Of a stretch of 64,000 bases of DNA, positions 25,153-32,334 are shown piece after piece. This DNA comes from Salinibacterium sp. SWN167 (GTDB lineage: Bacteria > Actinomycetota > Actinomycetes > Actinomycetales > Microbacteriaceae). How positions within the stretch are numbered: position 1 is the first letter of the stretch; every line of letters starts with the position of its first letter. Position numbers and translations under genes: made by a program. The notes under the pieces are model-generated. The model worked only from the letters and a program-made list of their open reading frames with translations, ran no database searches and was not told the origin of the DNA. The DNA lies in assembly GCF_015864665.1 (NCBI RefSeq), contig NZ_JADYWU010000001.1, forward strand, positions 62,001 to 126,000, written 5' to 3'.

Positions 25153-25187
25153 AGCGCCGACCACCGATCAATTCGGTAGTCGGCGCT
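25153..25187. terminator. Bidirectional terminator between rhaB and the oxidoreductase gene
   Basis: AGCGCCGACCACCGA (25153-25167) pairs with TCGGTAGTCGGCGCT (25173-25187) in 14 of 15 positions around a 5-base loop. It sits between convergent genes. Confidence 0.8.
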
Positions 25188-25214
25188 TCGTCATTTAACG
25201 GGCGTCAGCTCGCC

Positions 25215-26207
25215 TTAGCCTTCGTCAAGCATCGGGTACGTGAGCCCGATCTGGCGACGGATTTCGTCGAGCGTGTGCATGATCTCGATGCTCTCGCTCG
25301 GCGAGAGGATGTCGTTGGTCAGCTCGCCAGCGGCGACGAGGCGCTCGAGTTCGGCGGCTTGGAATTGCATGCCGCGACCCGTGGTGCTGCCGTCGAACTC
25401 TTCGACGAGGTTGCCCTCGCCGTCGAAGCGAGTGAAGGTCGTGGGGGCGTAGAACGTCTCATCGATTTCGATACGGCCTTCGGTGCCCACAATGACGGCG
25501 CGCGTAGGGCCGCGCAGGTCGAGGGTGGTCTGCAGCACTGCTTGAGCTTCGGTGCCGTAGCTGAAGATCATCGAGGTCTGGCGGTCGACATCCGTACCGG
25601 TCTTGGTAGCCACAGCCACGAGGCTTGAGGGTGCGCCCAGTATGTCGTACGCGAACGACACGGGGTAGATGCCGAGGTCGAGCAGCGCGCCGCCGCCCAA
25701 GAGCGGGTTATTGATGCGGTGCAGCGGATCGCTGGGCAGGTTCTGGTTGTGGTCCGCGATCACGCTGCGAATCGTTCCGAGCGCGCCCTCGGCGATGAGC
25801 TCGCGGATGCGCACCATGTGCGGCAGGTAGCGGGTCCACATGGCTTCCAACACAACAAGGTTCTGTTCGTTTGCCCGGGCCACGACGTTCTCGGCCTGGG
25901 CCGCGTTCATCGTGAAGACCTTCTCTACGAGCACGTGCTTGCCGGCGTTGAGCGCGAGCAGCGCGTGCTCTTCGTGGAAGGGGTGGGGAGTCGCAACGTA
26001 GATGGCGTCGACGTTGGGGTCAGCAACGAGGTCTTCGTAGCTGCCGTGAGCGGTCGGGATGCCGTACTCGGCGGCGAACTTGTCTGCCGATTCTTGAGTG
26101 CGTGATCCGACCGCGACGACCTTGTGGCCGTGCTCGTTCAGGTCACTGGTTTGAAGGGTAGCGATCCATCCGGTGCCCAGAATTCCCCATGCCACTTGCT
26201 TCGTCAT
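25215..26207 (-). CDS. Gfo/Idh/MocA-family oxidoreductase
   Basis: A 330-residue NAD(P)-binding enzyme. The Rossmann start is WGILGTGWIATLQ. The catalytic-lysine region is GKHVLVEKVFTMN, a variant of the usual EKP with Val for Pro. The C-terminal domain has GGALLDLGIYPVSFA. It resembles the trans-dihydrodiol dehydrogenase / glucose-fructose-oxidoreductase-like branch. It is not close to the other Gfo/Idh/MocA protein of this window (12631-13767). AAAGGAG lies 6 bases before the ATG. It is divergent from the GntR gene; the substrate is unknown. Confidence 0.87.
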   Translation of the reverse strand: MTKQVAWGILGTGWIATLQTSDLNEHGHKVVAVGSRTQESADKFAAEYGIPTAHGSYEDLVADPNVDAIYVATPHPFHEEHALLALNAGKHVLVEKVFTMNAAQAENVVARANEQNLVVLEAMWTRYLPHMVRIRELIAEGALGTIRSVIADHNQNLPSDPLHRINNPLLGGGALLDLGIYPVSFAYDILGAPSSLVAVATKTGTDVDRQTSMIFSYGTEAQAVLQTTLDLRGPTRAVIVGTEGRIEIDETFYAPTTFTRFDGEGNLVEEFDGSTTGRGMQFQAAELERLVAAGELTNDILSPSESIEIMHTLDEIRRQIGLTYPMLDEG

Positions 26208-26287
26208 GCCATCTCCTTTGTTGCGCACGAAAACATACGTCGCCAATGTAGCAGGGGCCTATTTCACTTTGTCTTACATTCTGTTAG

Positions 26288-26300
26288 ATTGTCTGACAAT
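26288..26300. promoter_or_regulatory. Perfect 13-bp palindrome, probable GntR operator
   Basis: ATTGTCTGACAAT (26288-26300) is an exact inverted repeat around a central T, the size and type bound by FadR/LldR-like GntR regulators. It is 26 bases upstream of the GntR start and also in the divergent oxidoreductase promoter. Confidence 0.6.
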
Positions 26301-26325
26301 CCCCGTCAGCGCAGAAGGAGCAACC

Positions 26326-26958
26326 ATGATCGAGAACGCCGCCGTGCTTCCCGAAACCGTTGCCCAAAAACTTCGTGCCGACATCATTGCTCAGCGCGAT
26401 GCCCCCGGCTCTGCCATCACCGAGTCGGCCGTCGCCCTCCGCTTCGGCGTCGCCCGCCCCACCGCGCGCATCGCCATTGACCGCCTGGTCGCCGACGGCA
26501 TCCTGCGTCGCGAAGCCCACCGGGCCGCACGCGTGCCCGAGCTCAGCTACGACGACGTGCTCGACCTCTTTGACACCCGCTCCATCGTGGAGACCGCCGC
26601 CATGGCTGCGTTAGCCGAAGCCGGCGCGATCCCGGCGGAGGCGCTGGCAGCCCACCGGGCGCTGACTGCTACCGACGATTTCGCTCACTACGACATCCAG
26701 TTTCACCGCGCGCTCGTCGCCGGTCAGCCCAGCCCCCGCCTCACCCGCCTGCACGAACTGCTCATGGGCGAAGTCGAGTTGTGCATTGGGCAGGTTCAAT
26801 CCGCCCAACTCATCACCGCCCACGAGGTGGCCGAACAACACCAGGGCATCCTCGATGCCATCACCGCCGGGGATGCCGCCACAGCGGAGCGCCTCACCCG
26901 CGACCACATTCTGGGGGCGCGCGATCGCCTCCTCACCCACCTCGACACCTCCAACTAA
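26326..26958 (+). CDS. GntR-family regulator with FCD domain, probable regulator of lldD
   Basis: A 210-residue regulator. The N-terminal winged helix (VAQKLRADIIAQ, then ITESAVALRFGVARPTARIA) is followed by an all-helical FCD sensor domain with metal-site-like residues (FDTRSIVE, YDIQFHRALV, EHQGILDAI context). AAGGAG precedes the ATG by 6 bases. It is followed after 9 bases by an FMN L-lactate dehydrogenase gene, so an LldR-like lactate response is plausible. Confidence 0.87.
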   Translation: MIENAAVLPETVAQKLRADIIAQRDAPGSAITESAVALRFGVARPTARIAIDRLVADGILRREAHRAARVPELSYDDVLDLFDTRSIVETAAMAALAEAGAIPAEALAAHRALTATDDFAHYDIQFHRALVAGQPSPRLTRLHELLMGEVELCIGQVQSAQLITAHEVAEQHQGILDAITAGDAATAERLTRDHILGARDRLLTHLDTSN

Positions 26959-26967
26959 AGGAACCCC

Positions 26968-28389
26968 ATGGTTAAGCGTCAGTTCCCGAACCCCATCGAG
27001 CTTGCGAAGCTCATGAAGTTCAAGGCACCAGAACTCAACGGCAAGAAGCGCCGCCTCGATAGCGCCCTCACGATTTACGACCTCAAAGCCATCGCTCAGC
27101 GTCGCACCCCCAAGGCCGCCTACGACTACACGGATGGCTCGGCCGAAGGCGAAATCTCGCTCAGCCGGGCGCGCCAGGCTTTCGAGGACATCGAGTTTCA
27201 CCCGTCGATCCTTCGTGACGCCTCGAACGTCTCGACCACGACTCAGGTTCTCGGCGGCACTTCCGCGATGCCGTTCGGTATTGCGCCAACGGGATTCACG
27301 CGCCTCATGCAGACCGAAGGCGAGATTGCTGGCGCGGGCGCAGCAGCGGCAGCGGGCATTCCGTTCACCCTCTCGACGCTCGGCACGACATCCATTGAAG
27401 ATGTGAAGGCCGCGAACCCGAACGGTCGCAACTGGTTCCAGCTGTACGTCATGCGCGAGCGCGAAATCTCGTACGGACTCGTCGAACGTGCGGCTGCTGC
27501 CGGCTACGACACCCTCATGTTCACCGTCGACACCCCCATCGCCGGCGCCCGTCTTCGGGACACTCGCAACGGATTCTCGATCCCGCCGCAGCTAACGCTC
27601 GGCACGATCGCTAATGCGATCCCCCGCCCGTGGTGGTGGTTCGACTTCCTCACGACTCCCCCGCTGGAGTTTGCCTCGCTCTCCTCGACCGGCGGCCGCA
27701 CCGTCGGCGAACTGCTCAACTCGGCGATGGATCCGTCGATCAACTACGAGGACCTCAAGGTCATCCGCGCCATGTGGCCGGGCAAGATCGTCATCAAGGG
27801 AGTGCAAAACCTCGAAGATTCGAAGCGCCTTGCTGACCTCGGCGTTGACGGTATCCTGCTCTCGAACCACGGTGGCCGCCAGCTCGACCGTGCGCCCATC
27901 CCCTTCCACCTGCTGCCCGAGGTCGCCCGCGAGGTCGGCAACGACGTCGAAGTGATGGTCGACACCGGCATCATGAACGGTGCGGATGTCGTAGCCTCGA
28001 TGGCGCTCGGTGCCAAGTTCACCCTCATCGGCCGGGCCTACCTCTACGGACTCATGGCCGGAGGCCGCGAAGGCGTCGATCGCACGATCGAGATTCTCTC
28101 CAGCCAAATCGTGCGCACCATGAAACTGCTGGAAGTCACCAGCATCGAAGAGCTCGAGCCCAAGCACGTCACCCAGCTGCAGCGCTTGGCTCCCCGAGCC
28201 GTCGCGCCGAGTGCTGCCGCCGCGGTTCCGGCTAAGCGCGCTGCGCCGCGCAAGGCTGCTGCCACGAAGGCCACACCAGCGACAAAGAAAGCCACTCCGG
28301 CGAAAGCCACGATCGCAAGCACGACTCGCACAGGATCCGCGAAAGCCGCACCGAAGAAGCCCGCGGCCAAGAAGCCTGCTTCCAAATAA
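26968..28389 (+). CDS. lldD: FMN-dependent alpha-hydroxy-acid oxidase/L-lactate dehydrogenase with Lys/Ala tail
   Basis: A 473-residue protein. Residues 1 to about 405 are a full-length LldD-type FMN barrel: [66 protein letters not shown] and the catalytic SNHGGRQLD. The family oxidises L-lactate or related hydroxy acids. Unusual is a C-terminal extension of about 70 residues made almost only of Ala, Lys, Pro and Thr, like histone H1 tails; it is not part of the fold. Since RhaW yields L-lactate, this enzyme would finish rhamnose catabolism to pyruvate. Confidence 0.88.
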   Translation: MVKRQFPNPIELAKLMKFKAPELNGKKRRLDSALTIYDLKAIAQRRTPKAAYDYTDGSAEGEISLSRARQAFEDIEFHPSILRDASNVSTTTQVLGGTSAMPFGIAPTGFTRLMQTEGEIAGAGAAAAAGIPFTLSTLGTTSIEDVKAANPNGRNWFQLYVMREREISYGLVERAAAAGYDTLMFTVDTPIAGARLRDTRNGFSIPPQLTLGTIANAIPRPWWWFDFLTTPPLEFASLSSTGGRTVGELLNSAMDPSINYEDLKVIRAMWPGKIVIKGVQNLEDSKRLADLGVDGILLSNHGGRQLDRAPIPFHLLPEVAREVGNDVEVMVDTGIMNGADVVASMALGAKFTLIGRAYLYGLMAGGREGVDRTIEILSSQIVRTMKLLEVTSIEELEPKHVTQLQRLAPRAVAPSAAAAVPAKRAAPRKAAATKATPATKKATPAKATIASTTRTGSAKAAPKKPAAKKPASK

Positions 28390-28396
28390 CTAGGCC

Positions 28397-28440
28397 ACTC
28401 GCGCCGCAGGTTGTGGTGGGTTGCCGCGCGAGTTCTCTGT
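28397..28440 (+). terminator. Terminator after lldD
   Basis: ACTCGCGC (28397-28404) pairs with GCGCGAGT (28426-28433), followed by TCTCTGT. It begins 8 bases after the lldD stop. Confidence 0.55.
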
Positions 28441-28496
28441 CCCCGCCGGGTCTAGCTTCTGACGTTCGTCAGCTAGCACCCTGCGGGGCATAGGGT
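28441..28496 (+). promoter_or_regulatory. Nested inverted repeats and -10 region before the MFS gene
   Basis: CCCCGC (28441-28446) mirrors GCGGGG (28483-28488). Inside it CTAGC (28452-28456) mirrors GCTAG (28472-28476), and CTGACG (28459-28464) mirrors CGTCAG (28467-28472). TAGGGT (28491-28496) could be a -10, 8 bases before the GTG start. The inner 14-bp palindrome would then be an operator near -35; alternatively the set is an RNA structure. The sequence alone cannot decide. Confidence 0.4.
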
Positions 28497-28504
28497 TGGA
28501 CACC

Positions 28505-29731
28505 GTGACTCAACCTTCTCTCGCAACTCCGCCGCCTGTGTGGCGCGCACCCGGGATGCCCGCGCTGCTGGTGTTGACGGCGGCAGGGTTCGGCGGGTTC
28601 GTTGTTCTCATTCCTGTCGCTCCGTTGTGGGCGATCCAGGGCGGAGCAACGGAAGCCGGCTCGGGTTGGGTCAACGGAATCCTCCTGCTCGTTACCGTGA
28701 TGACGCAACCCTTCGTGCCTCGCCTTCTGGCGCGATTGGGCACAGGGCGAGTGCTGGCTGCGGGGCTCGCGCTGCTCGGAGTTCCGCCACTGCTCCTGCT
28801 TGTCTCTGATCAGCTGGCGTGGATTCTCGCGATTTCAGCGGTGCGCGGGGTCGGCTTCGGCATCCTCACTGTCACAGGGTCGACCGTGGTGGCAAACCTC
28901 GTCGATCGCACCCAGCATGGCGCCGCGGTCGGCATCTACGGTGCCTCAATCGCGATTCCGCAGATTCTGCTCGTGCCAGCCGCGACGCTCCTTGCCGACA
29001 CCGTTGGCTTCTGGTCCGTCTTCGCTCTCGGCGCGCTCCCCCTTCTCGGCATCAGCTCGGCACCCCGGCTGGCCCGTATTTTGCGCGAGCAAGCAGCCGA
29101 GCGCGAAGCCCTACCAGCCACCGGTGCGACGCCAATCGTTCCCCCACCCGGCGGCAAATCTCCCAGATGGATGCTCGCCGTCACGCTCCTGCGCCCCATG
29201 ATGCTGCTGAGCGGCGTCACCCTTGCCGGCGGCGCCTTGATCACCTTTGCGCCACAAATGAGCTCCTCAGCAGCGGCAACCGCAGGCTCTCTCGCTCTGC
29301 TCACCCTGAGCGCCGCTGTCACCCGGTGGGCCATTGGCGGGCTCTCTGACCGTTTCGGCGCCAACCGCTTCCTGTGGCCCCTCGTCATCATCGCGGTCGC
29401 GGGCCTGCTCGCGATTGCCGCAGCCGTGCAGAATCCGGCCGCCACCGGCATCCTGTTGTTCCTCGTCGGTATGACCCTCGTCGGTATTGCCTACGGCGGC
29501 CTGCAAAACCTGACTCTCGTGATCTCGCTTGCCGCCGTTCCGCGCAAGCAGTACGGCACCGCTAGCGCCGTGTGGAACATCGGCTTCGATCTCGGAACAG
29601 CGCTCGGCTCCGTGCTCGTCGGAACCCTCGCGACCGCATTCGGCTTCCCGCCCGCCATCTTGGTAGCCGCCGCAATCTCCCTACTCACGCTGCCACTCGC
29701 GTTCAGGCGCGGGCCGAAGGTCACCGCCTAG
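28505..29731 (+). CDS. MFS transporter
   Basis: A 408-residue membrane protein with about 12 hydrophobic segments and the MFS pattern: LVTVMTQPFVPRLLARLGTGRVL as loop 2-3 region, VRGVGFGILTVTGSTVVANL, ARGININE-rich RWAIGGLSDRFGANRF in loop 8-9. It resembles drug- or sugar-efflux members of the superfamily; the substrate is not deducible. The GTG at 28505 is preferred over TTG at 28496. Confidence 0.88.
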   Translation: MTQPSLATPPPVWRAPGMPALLVLTAAGFGGFVVLIPVAPLWAIQGGATEAGSGWVNGILLLVTVMTQPFVPRLLARLGTGRVLAAGLALLGVPPLLLLVSDQLAWILAISAVRGVGFGILTVTGSTVVANLVDRTQHGAAVGIYGASIAIPQILLVPAATLLADTVGFWSVFALGALPLLGISSAPRLARILREQAAEREALPATGATPIVPPPGGKSPRWMLAVTLLRPMMLLSGVTLAGGALITFAPQMSSSAAATAGSLALLTLSAAVTRWAIGGLSDRFGANRFLWPLVIIAVAGLLAIAAAVQNPAATGILLFLVGMTLVGIAYGGLQNLTLVISLAAVPRKQYGTASAVWNIGFDLGTALGSVLVGTLATAFGFPPAILVAAAISLLTLPLAFRRGPKVTA

Positions 29732-29749
29732 CTAAAGCGCGAGGCACCA

Positions 29750-30598
29750 TCAGCAATGCTCGAAGGTGTACTCGGCTGAGCCGGGCGACGTGAGATCGCG
29801 ATCCCGCAGTATCGTGATGGGCGGTGTCGCGGCATCCGCACACACCTCGCTGAACGGGCGTCGCAGCTCATCGGTGTACTCGATGTCGATAACGGCATCA
29901 CCATAAAAGCCGGTAAAGTCGCCGCACTCTGAGTACTGGTCGCACTCCTCCGCGATCGCGAAGTCGAACCCGATGGCGGATGCCTCCTCCCCCAGCAGCT
30001 CGGCCGAATTCTTCTGGGCTACCGCGAGTCCGCTGCTGTGGCCGAGCTGCACGAACAGCGTGGCCATTGCTACCGCCTGCTCGCGCTCAAGAACCCCGTC
30101 GGAGCGCGTGTAGCTGTCGAGGTTATCGAACTCGACTGCTGCGAAACCCTTACCTGCGCAGCCCTCAATCAGCGGCGCCATCCGCGCGGCGATAGCGTCG
30201 CGATTGCTGGCGGTACGGATGTCGAGCAGCGTTTCATCCGGCCAGTTCGCATCGATTACCGGGTCGCCTTCGGCATCGCGCAGCAGCAGCTCGCTCGGCC
30301 ACGACTCCCCCGGTTGCGACTGGAACCCGTTGAGGTAACAAATGGAATAGGCGCCGGCGAGCGGTTCTTCGCTGGCGTCGCGCACGACGACGGTGACGGC
30401 AGCGTCGGGCTCGTACGCGCCGCCGAGCTGGTAGTCCGCGACGGCGCCCGCGGCGAAAAGACTCGGTGAGGCGGTAGCGGCGGGAGGGGCGCTGGGTTCA
30501 GTTGTTAGAGGAGCTGAGGCCGAGCATCCGGCCAGCACGACGAACACCGCCGCGACACAGAGCGCAGGCAGCAAGGATCGCCGCGCGCGCACTGTCAT
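29750..30598 (-). CDS. Secreted lipoprotein, endo-alpha-1,4-polygalactosaminidase-like (GH114-like)
   Basis: A 282-residue lipoprotein: signal MTVRARRSLLPALCVAAVFV, lipobox VLAGC (Cys24), a Ser/Ala/Pro linker, then a TIM-barrel-like domain. The domain has AYSICYLNGFQSQPGESW, LLDIRTASNRDAIAARM, GFAAVEFDNLDSYTRSDG and VAQKNSAELLG, the pattern of the GH114/TM1410-like group. The acidic pair in VEFDNLD is the likely catalytic region. The natural substrate is unknown; family precedents cleave galactosamine-containing exopolysaccharide. The start is supported by TAAGCT (30606-30611, minus strand) 7 bases upstream, a leaderless arrangement. Confidence 0.75.
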   Translation of the reverse strand: MTVRARRSLLPALCVAAVFVVLAGCSASAPLTTEPSAPPAATASPSLFAAGAVADYQLGGAYEPDAAVTVVVRDASEEPLAGAYSICYLNGFQSQPGESWPSELLLRDAEGDPVIDANWPDETLLDIRTASNRDAIAARMAPLIEGCAGKGFAAVEFDNLDSYTRSDGVLEREQAVAMATLFVQLGHSSGLAVAQKNSAELLGEEASAIGFDFAIAEECDQYSECGDFTGFYGDAVIDIEYTDELRRPFSEVCADAATPPITILRDRDLTSPGSAEYTFEHC

Positions 30599-30608
30599 GC
30601 GGTCGAGC

Positions 30609-30866
30609 TTAGGCCGCTCCGGTGCGACGCGAGATGTAGGTCGCACGCATGTGGGAGCGGTGAGGTGGCAACTCTGCCCGAATGAGCGCGAAGCTCGAAA
30701 CGATTGCCAGCAGAGCAGAAAGACCCAACACCAGAGTCGGAAGCGGCGGGATGCCCGCGGCTACGTCAAGCCCGGTGCCGGCCACGATCAGCCAGACGGC
30801 GGCTGCCGCAGCGGCGGTAAGGCTCGCCAGAAGAACAACTACCCACCCGAATACTTTCCTATTCAT
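30609..30866 (-). CDS. Small two-helix membrane protein of unknown function
   Basis: An 85-residue protein with two clear transmembrane segments (about residues 5-28 and 40-62) and a basic C-terminal tail (PPHRSHMRATYISRR). GGGGGC lies just upstream of the ATG at 30864-30866. No family is recognised. It is separated from the GH114-like gene by 10 bases in the same direction. Confidence 0.6.
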   Translation of the reverse strand: MNRKVFGWVVVLLASLTAAAAAAVWLIVAGTGLDVAAGIPPLPTLVLGLSALLAIVSSFALIRAELPPHRSHMRATYISRRTGAA

Positions 30867-30920
30867 AATTGCCCCCGTGCTTTCAGTTCTGCCTGGTTAA
30901 TGCGACTGTGTAGCGTGAGC

Positions 30921-30937
30921 GAAAGCCTGAGGCTTTC
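30921..30937 (-). terminator. Small hairpin downstream of the M56 gene
   Basis: GAAAGCC (30921-30927) pairs with GGCTTTC (30931-30937). It lies 73 bases past the stop of the M56 peptidase gene on the minus strand. The pyrimidine run is on the wrong side for that strand, so termination is only possible, not clear. Confidence 0.3.
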
Positions 30938-31009
30938 TCTCTACTTGAACGCTAGACCCCAAATGGGGGCCAATCTAGTCGTCATTAATGCGGACTAGCT
31001 TGTGTCGCT

Positions 31010-31846
31010 CTAAGCAAGCCGCAGCAACCGTGCGCGCAACTCTTTCGGCGTTGATTCGGGCATTGCTGAGGAGAGCTCGCTGCGTTGGGGAAGCGCGCCT
31101 CCCTCAGAAACGATCGTGATGGCGCGGGCGAGGCTGCCACGGCCGACGTGCACGAGGGCGTTGTCGTCGGCATGCATTTCGAGCAGCAGCGCGACTTCGC
31201 GGGACGCATTTCGCGCCGTGGGCAGCCACGGCAACGACAGCTTCCACGCGGTGAAGAAAATCAGCACGATGTCATGACGCAATCGCACATGGGCGCGTTC
31301 GTGTTCGATCACCGCCTGGAGTTCTTCTTCGTCGAGCAACTGCAGCAGACCGGCGCTCAACACGGTGATGGAGGTGAGCGCACCCGGGAGGCAGTACGCG
31401 ACCGGGGCCGGAGTGTCGATGAGGCGCGTACCAGGGCGGCCAGCAATTGGTTCGCTCAAGAGGGTGATGAGTTGTGAGTGGCGGGCTCGCTCACGCTCCG
31501 CGTAGACGACGGTGACGAGGAGATTGAGCAGCAGGTGCGCGGTGAGGAAGAGAGCTCCCGAGAGTGCCAGTAGCGACCACACCGACGAACCTTCGGGGAG
31601 TTCGTTGTGGGTGACGAAGCGCCACATGCCGGTTGCGGCATCCGGAAGATCGGTGGCGAAGGTGGCCGCACCGAGCAGCACGAGAGAACCAATCATGCTG
31701 AAGCCACCGATGAGGGCCACAAGTTGCCACACCAGCAGTCCGAGTGCGGGGCGACGGTAGGCCCACCGCGCACCGGGAAGGATCACCGGCACAGGCCAAG
31801 CCAAGAGGATGGCGATGACTCCGAGCGTGATCGCCGCGGCTACCAC
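31010..31846 (-). CDS. M56-family membrane metallopeptidase (BlaR1-like, no sensor domain)
   Basis: A 278-residue membrane protein with about four hydrophobic helices and a zinc-protease motif EHERAH (HExxH, His182, Glu183, His186) on the cytoplasmic side. A second helix carries EMHADDNAL as probable third ligand. The penicillin-binding sensor of classical BlaR1 is absent; the protein ends about 90 residues after the zinc site. In BlaR1 systems the peptidase triggers removal of the paired repressor. Here the BlaI gene ends only 2 bases upstream. It starts with GTG. Confidence 0.88.
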   Translation of the reverse strand: MVAAAITLGVIAILLAWPVPVILPGARWAYRRPALGLLVWQLVALIGGFSMIGSLVLLGAATFATDLPDAATGMWRFVTHNELPEGSSVWSLLALSGALFLTAHLLLNLLVTVVYAERERARHSQLITLLSEPIAGRPGTRLIDTPAPVAYCLPGALTSITVLSAGLLQLLDEEELQAVIEHERAHVRLRHDIVLIFFTAWKLSLPWLPTARNASREVALLLEMHADDNALVHVGRGSLARAITIVSEGGALPQRSELSSAMPESTPKELRARLLRLA

Positions 31847-31848
31847 CG

Positions 31849-32211
31849 TTAGCGCCCGGCGAGAATACGGCGGAGGGTCTCAGCTTCTTCGTTGGAGACT
31901 TGCCCGACGAAACGCTCAAGAACAGCGGTGCGATCGTTGGCCCCGCCCAAGACTTCGTGCATGAGGTCGGCCATATGTTCAGCACGAACCGATGCTGCGC
32001 GGTAACGGTGCGGGCGCACATCTCGCTCGCGCACTACATAACTCTTCTTTTCAAGGCGAGAAAGTACCGTGAGAATAGTGGTGGCGGCGAGTTCGCGGCC
32101 CGACGATTCAGGGGACGCCAAAGCGGCCTGCAAATCGTAGGCTGAGAGACTTTCGGCGCTCGCCCACAGCAGGTCCATGACACTGCGTTCGAGTTCACCA
32201 AGCGAATTCAT
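31849..32211 (-). CDS. BlaI/MecI-family transcriptional repressor
   Basis: A 120-residue repressor. The N-terminal winged helix has LGELERSVMDLLWASAE and ATTILTVLSRLEKKSYVVR, and the C-terminal dimerisation helices have VLERFVGQVSNEEAETLRRIL. It forms an operon with an M56 peptidase. The start ATG has no ribosome site, but TAGAAT (32218-32223, minus strand) lies 6 bases upstream, so the mRNA is probably leaderless. A GTAGAA-N5-TTCTAC dyad covers the promoter. The divergent neighbour is cydA. Confidence 0.9.
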   Translation of the reverse strand: MNSLGELERSVMDLLWASAESLSAYDLQAALASPESSGRELAATTILTVLSRLEKKSYVVRERDVRPHRYRAASVRAEHMADLMHEVLGGANDRTAVLERFVGQVSNEEAETLRRILAGR

Positions 32212-32229
32212 AAACGAATTCTACCCTAA

Positions 32230-32268
32230 GTAGAAATAACTTCTACGAGGGTGTAGAAATGTTATACA
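32230..32268. promoter_or_regulatory. Inverted GTAGAA repeats between blaI and cydA (probable BlaI operators)
   Basis: GTAGAA (32230-32235), TTCTAC (32241-32246) and GTAGAA (32253-32258) form two overlapping dyads with 5- and 6-base spacers. TGTA...TACA (32252-32268) adds a further inverted pair. The first dyad lies upstream of the blaI -10. The second would lie between a -35 near 32240 and a TATACA -10 (32263-32268) for cydA. The layout suggests one repressor acting on both directions. Confidence 0.6.
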
Positions 32269-32334
32269 GCACTTACCCAGCTAAAACATTGGCTGCTGTT
32301 ACGAGGGCAATCGTCACAATTAGAGAGGCCAGGA

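Noticed and set aside
26968-28389. Translational fusion of lldD with a separate DNA-binding protein
   Set aside because: The tail has no fold and no own start or ribosome site; it is a low-complexity extension rather than a fused gene.
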